Assembly (NCBI GenBank): GCA_050485785.1
Contig: JBJHCA010000124.1
Coordinates: 1 to 5,447, forward strand
Origin: JBJHCA01 sp050485785
GTDB lineage: Bacteria; Bacteroidota; Bacteroidia; Chitinophagales; Saprospiraceae
DNA length: 5,447 nt
Reading direction: 5' to 3'
Shown one piece after another: positions 1 through 5,218 of this stretch (the stretch's first letter is position 1; every line of letters begins with the position of its first letter). Below the pieces are notes generated by a model, which had not been told where the DNA came from, ran no database searches, and was given only the letters and a program-made list of their open reading frames with translations. The position numbers were made by a program, and so were the translations under genes.

Positions 1-248
1 GTGATGGTGACTTCGGCCATGGACGATGCCCGCCTGTTTTTATTGCCGTTAAAAAGCAGGCTGCTCATGCGGTCGCTGCGGAGTTCTTTACTGCTTTGCT
101 CGCCCAGTACCCACCGGATGGCGTCTACGATGTTGGACTTCCCGCATCCGTTGGGTCCTGCAATACCGGTAACGTCCTGATCAAAACGGATAAGGGTTTT
201 ATCGGCAAAGCTTTTGAAGCCTTTTATTTCCAGTTGTTTGAGCTGCAT
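1..248 (-). CDS. smc: Chromosome segregation ATPase SMC, N-terminal part (cut by left window edge)
   Basis: SMC forms a dimeric ring with ScpA/ScpB that compacts and segregates the chromosome, acting in the cytoplasm on DNA. The reverse strand opens with ATG at 248 and reads 82 codons to the edge. The N-terminus MQLKQLEIKGFKSFADKT is the typical SMC opening strand. The Walker A loop GPNGCGKSN is at residues 31-39 (Lys37 binds phosphate), followed by IVDAIRWVLGEQSSKELRS, the family's conserved helix and Q-loop (Gln51). The sequence continues with MSSLLFNG, also family-typical. The coiled coil, hinge, ABC signature and Walker B lie outside the window. No Shine-Dalgarno is visible. RecF/RecN-type ATPases share the Walker A style but not this N-terminal run, so I consider SMC nearly certain. 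The divergent neighbour lolD starts 185 bases away. Confidence 0.96.
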   Translation of the reverse strand, partial: MQLKQLEIKGFKSFADKTLIRFDQDVTGIAGPNGCGKSNIVDAIRWVLGEQSSKELRSDRMSSLLFNGNKNRRASSMAEVTI

Positions 249-276
249 GGCCGGCGGTGCGTTCAGTTTAGCCTGC

Positions 277-284
277 CAAATGTA
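277..284 (-). promoter_or_regulatory. Possible -7 box of the smc promoter
   Basis: Read on the minus strand this is TACATTTG, a full match to the Bacteroidota -7 consensus TAnnTTTG, 28 bases before the smc ATG. No good TTG/TTTG -33 box lies at the expected 17-23 base distance upstream, so the call rests on one box only. Confidence 0.4.
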
Positions 285-377
285 AGGCAAAAAACGGGGT
301 GATTGGGTTCTATTCTCAGGGAATTGTGGAATCATTTACAGCGGTAATGTGCTCCGGCATTGGGCAGCCTTTATTCA

Positions 378-409
378 TTGTGCCGTTCGGAAACATTGTT
401 CTACTTTTG
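378..409 (+). promoter_or_regulatory. Predicted promoter of lolD (Bacteroidota TTG / TAnnTTTG type)
   Basis: TTG at 378-380 is followed after 21 bases by TACTTTTG at 402-409, a full match to TAnnTTTG. The spacing is within the range known for the Bacteroidota primary sigma factor. The box ends 23 bases before the ATG at 433, so the mRNA leader would be very short. No Shine-Dalgarno is present in it, as is usual in this phylum. Confidence 0.6.
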
Positions 410-432
410 TGGCCGGCAAGTGTTAACTACTC

Positions 433-1104
433 ATGATGATCAGGGCAAGGGAACTGCATAAGTCATACGGCGACCTCAAAGTGTTGCAGGGCGTTAATCT
501 CGATGTGGAAAAGGGCGAGATCGTCAGCATCATCGGCAAGTCGGGTTCCGGCAAAAGCACCTTGCTTCATCTTCTGGGCACGCTGGATGCACCCGATAGT
601 GGCAGCATTACCGTGGAAGATGTGGATATTTCCAGTCTCAAACCCAGGGAGCTGGCACGATTCAGGAATGAACGCATCGGTTTTGTGTTTCAGTTTCACT
701 ACCTGCTTCCTGAGTTTTCAGCACTGGAAAACATCATGATGCCCGGGTTGATCAAAGGGGGCAAGGCATCTGCTTTGCGTGATGAAGCTGCAGAATTGCT
801 CCGCTTGCTTCAAATGGAAGACCGTGCAGAGCACAAGCCCTCAGAGCTGAGCGGAGGTGAACAGCAACGCGTGGCCATTGCCCGTGCCCTGCTCAACAAA
901 CCGGCTGTGGTTTTTGCCGATGAACCATCGGGAAACCTGGACGCTCAAACATCCGATGAACTCCACAAGCTCATCAGACAATTGCGCGATACCATGCTGC
1001 AAACTTTTGTAATCGTAACCCACAACCCGGAGCTGACCAGACTGAGTGACAGGGTTCTCGAAATGAAAGACGGGCAGCTCTATATCCCAGAGTCGGGTCG
1101 GTAA
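433..1104 (+). CDS. lolD: LolD-like ABC transporter ATP-binding protein (lipoprotein release)
   Basis: This 223-residue protein is a single ABC ATPase domain. LolD hydrolyses ATP on the cytoplasmic face of the inner membrane to drive the LolC/LolE permease, which extracts lipoproteins for delivery to the outer membrane. Visible motifs: Walker A GKSGSGKST (35-43), Q-loop Gln87 in FVFQFHYLLPEFSALEN, signature LSGGEQQR (139-146), Walker B VVFADEP (159-165), D-loop GNLD (167-170) and H-loop His197. The run FQFHYLLPEFSALENIMMP is the typical LolD/MacB-subfamily Q-loop region, and the length matches LolD. No permease gene is adjacent: smc is upstream on the other strand and a tlpA-like gene is downstream on the other strand. 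ATG codons at 433 and 436 are both possible starts. A related export ATPase such as MacB's domain or a FtsE-like protein is the main alternative; subfamily placement is likely, the ABC call certain. Confidence 0.88.
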   Translation: MMIRARELHKSYGDLKVLQGVNLDVEKGEIVSIIGKSGSGKSTLLHLLGTLDAPDSGSITVEDVDISSLKPRELARFRNERIGFVFQFHYLLPEFSALENIMMPGLIKGGKASALRDEAAELLRLLQMEDRAEHKPSELSGGEQQRVAIARALLNKPAVVFADEPSGNLDAQTSDELHKLIRQLRDTMLQTFVIVTHNPELTRLSDRVLEMKDGQLYIPESGR

Positions 1105-1114
1105 CTACTCCGAC
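1097..1114. other. Small hairpin centred on the abutting stop codons of lolD and the tlpA-like gene
   Basis: GTCGG (1097-1101) and CCGAC (1110-1114) form a 5-bp stem. The 8-base loop TAACTACT holds the lolD stop (TAA, 1102-1104) and, on the other strand, the tlpA-like stop (TAG, 1105-1107). No T-tract follows on either strand, so it is not a convincing intrinsic terminator. It could arise by chance or act weakly on mRNA ends. Confidence 0.25.
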
Positions 1115-2535
1115 AGATACTTTACCAGCTTTGATTTGATTCCGCCCGATGGCCTTTCTGCCGAAGGTTCAAGGACTGTGCCGTTTCGGTTGAGCAGAAT
1201 AAACCGGGGTATGCCATTGATGTTAAAATACCTGGCCATTTCTGCTTCCCACGCTCCTTCGGCATACCAGTGTACGCCTTTCATGTCTTTTTCGCGCACC
1301 ATTTTTTCCCAGGGCTCCCGCTTCGCATCGATGGATACAGTAAGAAACACGACATCATCATCCATGAGCTCACCGTACAGTTCATCCCAGTGCGGATGTT
1401 CAGCCAGGCACGGGCCACACCATGTAGCCCAAACGTCCATATACACTATTTTGCCATGCAGGTCACTAAGGTGTACCACATTGCTGTCGAGGTCAGTAAA
1501 AGCAAAGTCAGGTACGGATTTGCCGGGCATGATGTGCGCCCATTCCTGCATGACAGCCCTCAGCCGGTTTGCATAATATTCATTCTCAGTGGACTCCAGA
1601 AATTCGTGGTACAGTTCATCAACATGGCCGGGACCCATGTGGGTCAGGTAACTGCTCAAGTGATCAAACCGAAGGTATTCTCTCACCTCCGGTTCGGGAA
1701 AAACCTGCGGCCCTATAATGTCAAGCGCGTGCATCCAGAAGAAAGGTATCTTGACAAATGTTGAATCCGCTTCCCTCAGCTCATCTACAGCCATGTTGTA
1801 CTGATGCTTGATGACATCCCTGAACACCGGAAAAATGAGAAACCGGGCATCACTGTTGGGCAGGCTCCTGAACATCATGTTGGCTTCTTCCACGGGAAAG
1901 TTCACCTCCTCGTCCTCTTCCAGACCGGCGGCATGAGGGTGATACATAGGGTACAATACATTCCAGTGGGGCACCTTGTAGGCCGTATAAGTAGCTTCGA
2001 GCATCAGAAACAGATCGTCCACATTGCGCTGACGCACCAAAGCCCGGTGAAGCTGTTCCAATTCTCTTCTGACGCTGTCAATGCGGTTGACGTAATCTTC
2101 AAAAGGAAGTTTGTAAAATTCGCGCCACTGATGGGTCTGATATTTGCGCAATATGGCATTGCGCTCATGGAGGTAGGATGCTTCCGCACTCCGGTCACCG
2201 CTTGCACTCATCGTGGTAGTGAAATCATCGGCCTGGGCACGTAAAAAAATGCTGTCCCCGGGAATCAGGAACAAAGATGCCACGTTCCTTCCAATGCGCA
2301 CGGAAAAGTAATCCGGGCGATGATGTTCAAAGGTGATATGGAAGTTTCCGTCAATGTCGGTGCTGTCGCGGGTCACTTCCAGATCGGCCTGTACTATGAC
2401 GGGAAGCTTTCCTCCGTCTTCGATATGACCGGCTATAATTATGGTTCCATGATGATGTCCGGACACTAATGGCATAAAAGCCACCGTGAAGAAACCGACG
2501 AGTAAGGCAGTAAAAACGAAGTTCAGTTTGAGCAT
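1105..2535 (-). CDS. Exported TlpA-family thioredoxin-like thiol-disulfide oxidoreductase with N-terminal extension
   Basis: The 476-residue product has a hydrophobic N-terminal segment (about residues 5-25, basic K3 before it) that fits a Sec signal peptide, so it should act in the periplasm or envelope. Residues about 30-110 form a strand-rich region ending in FLIPGDSIFLRA, resembling the DUF4369-type N-terminal domain often fused to Bacteroidota TlpA proteins. Residues about 115-335 are a helical, acidic middle of unclear role. The thioredoxin fold starts near 340 (PGKSVPDFAFTDLDS) and contains the active site WCGPC (372-376) and the cis-proline in GIPRF (Pro443). Such proteins reduce or isomerise disulfides in exported proteins; the substrate is unknown. 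There is no lipobox cysteine. ATG at 2535 is chosen because it directly precedes the signal peptide. The gene is convergent with lolD, its stop touching the lolD stop, and divergent from the GT87 gene. Confidence 0.9.
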   Translation of the reverse strand: MLKLNFVFTALLVGFFTVAFMPLVSGHHHGTIIIAGHIEDGGKLPVIVQADLEVTRDSTDIDGNFHITFEHHRPDYFSVRIGRNVASLFLIPGDSIFLRAQADDFTTTMSASGDRSAEASYLHERNAILRKYQTHQWREFYKLPFEDYVNRIDSVRRELEQLHRALVRQRNVDDLFLMLEATYTAYKVPHWNVLYPMYHPHAAGLEEDEEVNFPVEEANMMFRSLPNSDARFLIFPVFRDVIKHQYNMAVDELREADSTFVKIPFFWMHALDIIGPQVFPEPEVREYLRFDHLSSYLTHMGPGHVDELYHEFLESTENEYYANRLRAVMQEWAHIMPGKSVPDFAFTDLDSNVVHLSDLHGKIVYMDVWATWCGPCLAEHPHWDELYGELMDDDVVFLTVSIDAKREPWEKMVREKDMKGVHWYAEGAWEAEMARYFNINGIPRFILLNRNGTVLEPSAERPSGGIKSKLVKYLSE

Positions 2536-2565
2536 GACATTGATTTTTTGTGTTTAGATTTCCTG

Positions 2566-2573
2566 TAAATATA
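2566..2573 (-). promoter_or_regulatory. Weak -7 box candidate for the tlpA-like gene
   Basis: The minus strand reads TATATTTA, seven of eight positions counting the free ones in TAnnTTTG, with its end 30 bases before the ATG at 2535. No clear -33 TTTG is found at the usual distance, so this remains tentative. Confidence 0.25.
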
Positions 2574-2611
2574 GTTACACAAGCTTGATTATCACATGCA
2601 TTTACGACAAA

Positions 2612-2644
2612 TTGGCGGATCTGCCCGAAAAACTGTTACTTTCG
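2612..2644 (+). promoter_or_regulatory. Predicted promoter of the GT87 gene; decides its start codon
   Basis: TTG at 2612-2614 is followed after 22 bases by TACTTTCG at 2637-2644, one mismatch from TAnnTTTG. It ends 17 bases before the ATG at 2662. If real, transcription begins downstream of the alternative upstream ATG at 2596, which could then not be used. Confidence 0.42.
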
Positions 2645-2661
2645 CTGTGCCAACTGGAATT

Positions 2662-3864
2662 ATGAAGCTTCATCCCCGGATACTTTCATGGTGTCTTGTT
2701 CTGTCGGTTGCCGTATTGGTAAGCTGGCTGCAGTGGAACAAAGGTGTTCATGTTTACAGCACGGGAGAGTACACTTCGGTCAACAACTACATAATCTTCA
2801 GCAGTGCATTTGATCATCTGATTGAAGGCCGCGATCTTTACGCTCCGCATCCCGACAAGCACCACGACCTGTTTAAATACAGTCCGGCATTTGCACTGGC
2901 TATGGGCTTTTTAGCCTGGATGCCGGTATTGCCCGGTTTTATGTTCTGGAATTGTCTGAATGCTTTGTTGCTGCTGTGGGTATGGTGGAAGCTACCCATT
3001 CCGGACCGGCTGAAGCTGCCGGGTGTTTTGCTGTGGCTTCCGGAATTGGTGATCAGCCTGCAAAATGCCCAAAGTAACGGGCTAATGACGGCAGCCATTA
3101 TGGGGACCTGGCTGATGTATGAAAACAACAAGCCGCTAAGGGCGGCCGGCTGGCTCAATGCCGGCGTGTTTATCAAGCTTTTTGGGCTGGTGTCGGCCGT
3201 TTTTGCTGTAATGTACAAACCAAAGCTGCCAATTGTGGGCCATGCTCTGGCCGTAGCATTGTTGCTGGTTCTGGTACCGGTAGTGGTAACCGGCCCTGAT
3301 GGACTTACTGAGCAGTATCTTTCATGGTGGGCCATGCTCAGAGCCGATGCACCCGGACCCTTGCCTTTGTCAGTGCCGGGAGCTGCCGGCCTTTGGTCTG
3401 ATGGCAGCATGGTGATGTACGGGGTGCAGTTTGCCGGACTTCTATTCTTGTTGATTCCGCTAATGCGACACAAGATGTACAGTTACAGACTGTATCGCCT
3501 GTACATGTTATCGCTGGTATTGATGTGGGTGGTATTGTGGAACCACAAAGCCGAGTCTCCCACTTACATCATAGCTGTAGCCGGGGCTGTTGTGTGGATT
3601 TGTTTAAAACCGGCCAATGCAATTCGCGTATTCTTGATGATTTTGGTGGTCATTTTTACCAGCCTCAGCCAAAGTGATCTGTTTCCTGCCACCTGGAGAA
3701 CGGAGTTTTTTCAACCGTATCTGATCAAAATGTTTCCCTGTCTGCTCGTTTATGGCGTGGCCTGGGCAGAGGCAATGGTCATGAAGCCGTCCGGAAGTGA
3801 TTTATCAGAAGCCTACATCCAAAAAACTACAGGGGAAACTTTTAAGAGTAGTGCTACTCCTTAA
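2662..3864 (+). CDS. GT87 / DUF2029-type integral membrane glycosyltransferase
   Basis: With the start at 2662 the protein has 400 residues and about 11-12 hydrophobic segments, the first at residues 8-23. GT87 enzymes are GT-C fold transferases that move a sugar (mannose in the studied actinobacterial PimE) from a polyprenyl-phosphate donor on the outer face of the cytoplasmic membrane. Family-like features are FDHLIEGRDLYAPHP in the first large external loop (50-64), FKYSPAFALAMGFLAWMP (71-88), NAQSNGLM (135-142), GWLNAGVFIKLFG (163-175) and WNHKAESPTYIIA (293-305). By analogy with other GT-C enzymes the catalytic acid should be in the first loop; Asp51 or Asp58 are candidates by inference only. 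The acceptor and sugar are unknown and no glycan genes adjoin it. An in-frame ATG at 2596 would add 22 polar residues before the first membrane helix and would overlap the predicted promoter, so I reject it. The stop codon lies inside a terminator-like hairpin. Confidence 0.82.
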   Translation: MKLHPRILSWCLVLSVAVLVSWLQWNKGVHVYSTGEYTSVNNYIIFSSAFDHLIEGRDLYAPHPDKHHDLFKYSPAFALAMGFLAWMPVLPGFMFWNCLNALLLLWVWWKLPIPDRLKLPGVLLWLPELVISLQNAQSNGLMTAAIMGTWLMYENNKPLRAAGWLNAGVFIKLFGLVSAVFAVMYKPKLPIVGHALAVALLLVLVPVVVTGPDGLTEQYLSWWAMLRADAPGPLPLSVPGAAGLWSDGSMVMYGVQFAGLLFLLIPLMRHKMYSYRLYRLYMLSLVLMWVVLWNHKAESPTYIIAVAGAVVWICLKPANAIRVFLMILVVIFTSLSQSDLFPATWRTEFFQPYLIKMFPCLLVYGVAWAEAMVMKPSGSDLSEAYIQKTTGETFKSSATP

Positions 3865-3872
3865 GTTCCCCT
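3831..3872. terminator. Probable bidirectional terminator shared by the GT87 and bicupin genes
   Basis: The 5' arm 3831-3851 (AGGGGAA...GAGTAG) pairs imperfectly with 3854-3872 (CTACTCC...TTCCCCT): about 18 pairs with two one-base bulges and one mismatch, a tight loop around TGC. The GT87 stop (TAA, 3862-3864) is inside the 3' arm. On the minus strand the hairpin is followed by TGTAGTTTTTT (a T-tract at 3822-3827), a good intrinsic terminator for the bicupin gene, whose stop is 37 bases before the hairpin. On the plus strand the T-rich stretch ttaattttt (3880-3888) lies 7 bases after the stem, a weaker tail. Confidence 0.72.
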
Positions 3873-3908
3873 GAGCAGGTTAATTTTTGTCCTTCAGGCA
3901 GGATGGGA

Positions 3909-4661
3909 TTATTCAGGCATCCATTCAAAAATGATGGCTTCAATGGTAGTTTCGCCTATGTTTTCAACCCGGTGTGTCCAAGGCTCGTGATGCAAAACAT
4001 AGCCGTCGGTGATTTCGACTTCGTTGTACTTGTCACCCACATGGATACGGGCTTTACCTCCGGAAAGGAAGTAAACCGTTTCGAAATAGTGGGAGTGCAT
4101 ATTGTCGGATTCACCGGGGGGCAGTTTCATGTGGATCACGCGCATCTGATCTTTTTCCGATAGCAGTTTGTAATGCTCGGATGCAGCTTCGGTGGCATCG
4201 ATGTAGTGCTCCTTGGCCGGAATTACGGCATCCAGGCTCATGCGCTCAAAAATGATGGCATGTATGGACTCGTCACCGATGTTTTCTACACTGTGCGTCC
4301 AGGGCTCATGATGCAATACATAGCCGTCGGGCAGATTGACTTCCATTTCTTCATCACCTACGTAAATCCGGGCACTGCCACCTTTGATGAAGAATACGGT
4401 TTCATGCATATGGGAGTGAGTGGCATCGCGTTCACCGGCTGGCAGGTACATTTCCACAAGGCGCACCGGGCCGCTTTCTGACAGAAGCCTGTAATGTTCT
4501 GCTGCCACCTTGGTGGCATCCAGGTATTCACCCCCGGAAGGGGCTGCAGCGTGATCATGAAGGTGGTGGTCGTGGTTTGCTCTTTCTGAAGTGGCGTTCT
4601 CGCATGACCATGCGAAAATTGCCATGGCTACAATGAGCAGGCTTAAGGTAATAGTTTTCAT
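3909..4661 (-). CDS. Predicted lipoprotein with two tandem cupin domains (bicupin)
   Basis: This 250-residue protein begins with a signal peptide (MKTITLSLLIVAMAIFAWSC) whose Cys20 fits a loose Bacteroidota lipobox (AWSC), so it is probably lipid-anchored in the envelope. A short His-rich linker (HDHHLHDH, 30-37) follows. Two small cupin domains span about residues 46-141 and 153-248, aligned without gaps at an offset of 107 residues and roughly 60 of 96 positions identical by hand count. Each keeps a cupin metal site: His82, His84, Glu87, His123 in domain 1 and His189, His191, Glu194, His230 in domain 2, with the H-x3-N motif 2 (Asn127, Asn234). Metal binding is likely; the reaction is unknown. 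Enzyme (dioxygenase or isomerase-like), metal or small-ligand binder are all open. It has its own upstream promoter candidate and ends at a terminator shared with the convergent GT87 gene. No Shine-Dalgarno is visible; the leader before ATG is A/T-rich. Confidence 0.85.
   Translation of the reverse strand: MKTITLSLLIVAMAIFAWSCENATSERANHDHHLHDHAAAPSGGEYLDATKVAAEHYRLLSESGPVRLVEMYLPAGERDATHSHMHETVFFIKGGSARIYVGDEEMEVNLPDGYVLHHEPWTHSVENIGDESIHAIIFERMSLDAVIPAKEHYIDATEAASEHYKLLSEKDQMRVIHMKLPPGESDNMHSHYFETVYFLSGGKARIHVGDKYNEVEITDGYVLHHEPWTHRVENIGETTIEAIIFEWMPE
3918..4526 (-). repeat. Internal tandem duplication encoding the two cupin domains
   Basis: The segment 4239-4526 (domain 1) and 3918-4205 (domain 2) are diverged direct copies with a period of 321 bases. 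The match is still visible in DNA: for example tgatgcaaaacatagccgtc (3988-4007) versus tgatgcaatacatagccgtc (4309-4328). The 33 bases between them encode an 11-residue linker (SLDAVIPAKEH). This is an old in-gene duplication and not a mobile repeat. Confidence 0.85.
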
Positions 4662-4706
4662 AGTCGTCTATTTTTGGTCAATGAAAAATCGACATGAAAG
4701 TCAGCA

Positions 4707-4736
4707 CAGAAGTATAAAACCTACTGTATTGACAAA
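4707..4736 (-). promoter_or_regulatory. Predicted promoter of the bicupin lipoprotein gene
   Basis: On the minus strand TTTG (4736-4733) is followed after 18 bases by TACTTCTG (4714-4707), one mismatch from TAnnTTTG. The spacing is normal for the Bacteroidota primary sigma factor. The -7 box ends 45 bases before the ATG at 4661. Confidence 0.5.
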
Positions 4737-4889
4737 AGCAATAGGTGCAGAGTAAGTAATAGCTTCTCCTGTTGACGAAGTGCAGTGTAGATGGCCCGGT
4801 TGACTATTTCCAGGGTATAAACCCGAAACGGGAAGGTAAATGTATTGAATATTTTGCTACAATAAAAATATAAAAGCAATTATTTCGGA

Positions 4890-5005
4890 GGCGCCCCTTG
4901 GGCGAGATGAATGTATGGATTTTGGCTATGGGGACCCCAAGGGGCCTGGCGCATTTTTTGTTGGTAGCCTTGCGCTTTCTTGCAACCAAGGCCACAAAAA
5001 ATGTG
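4890..5005. repeat. Two adjacent palindromes, possible REP/MITE-like intergenic element
   Basis: Palindrome A: CCCCTTGGG (4894-4902) and its exact complement CCCAAGGGG (4936-4944), a 9-bp stem with a 33-base loop, extended by GCG (4891-4893) to CGC (4950-4952) across a 5-base bulge. Palindrome B begins where A ends: CATTTTTTGT (4952-4961) pairs perfectly with ACAAAAAATG (4994-5003), extendable outward by a G-U and a C-G pair, and inside it GCCTTG (4967-4972) pairs with CAAGGC (4987-4992). The high GC and palindrome density differ from the A/T-rich sequence just before it (4845-4885). It could be a mobile intergenic repeat, a stable RNA structure or a terminator pair. No target-site duplication or transposase is seen. 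Confidence 0.5.
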
Positions 5006-5218
5006 ACAGGCCGGAGCTACCCCATGTTACACTCCACAAACCGGCGAACCTCAGAAGCCAATTGAAAGAACGATGTAAACAGTGTAGCTTAAATCGGACA
5101 CTTATATCAAAACAAAAAGCTATCCATAATAACTAACCCGGGTATGTAAGCATCAGAAAAATGCGGATCGGTTTCCCGGGCCGGACATTGTTAAAGATAC
5201 TGCTGTTAAAAGTGTGAA

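Larger units (their letters stand above)
4662..5218. other. Gene-free stretch of about 560 bases between bicupin and ferredoxin-type genes
   Basis: I find no convincing gene here. The right part of the bicupin leader and its promoter occupy about 4662-4740. From 4740 to 4890 I see nothing beyond tiny hairpins around 4813-4832. The palindromic element occupies 4890-5005. From 5006 to 5218 the sequence is ordinary apart from two CCCGGG hexamers (5137-5142 and 5175-5180) that flank a small GCAT/ATGC stem; this may be the 3' end structure of the ferredoxin-type gene, but no clear T-tract follows. Short open frames exist on both strands (4804-4995 minus, 4915-5136 plus) but have no recognisable motif and cross the palindromes. 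Confidence 0.6.

Noticed and set aside
96..302. A 68-codon plus-strand open frame
   Set aside because: It lies opposite the unmistakable smc start and has no motif of its own.
1804..2244. Long plus-strand open frame opposite the tlpA-like gene
   Set aside because: It is a shadow frame; the minus-strand reading has a signal peptide, WCGPC active site and full domain structure.
4813..4832. Small stems GGGT/ACCC and CCCG/CGGG
   Set aside because: Only four base pairs each, mutually exclusive, and not linked to a gene end.
4804..4995. A 63-codon minus-strand open frame
   Set aside because: It crosses both palindromes, has no recognisable domain and no promoter or ribosome site; likely chance or a passenger frame of the repeat.
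4783..5088. Two copies of CAGTGTAG about 300 bases apart
   Set aside because: An eight-base match at this distance is weak and the flanks do not match.
4915..5136. A 73-codon plus-strand open frame with several cysteines
   Set aside because: It starts in the loop of the first palindrome; the cysteines show no metal-binding spacing, and no promoter-like box precedes it.
5137..5180. Two CCCGGG hexamers flanking a GCAT/ATGC stem, as a terminator of the ferredoxin-type gene
   Set aside because: Each hexamer is self-complementary so pairing is easy by chance, flanks do not extend the stem and no T-tract follows on the minus strand.
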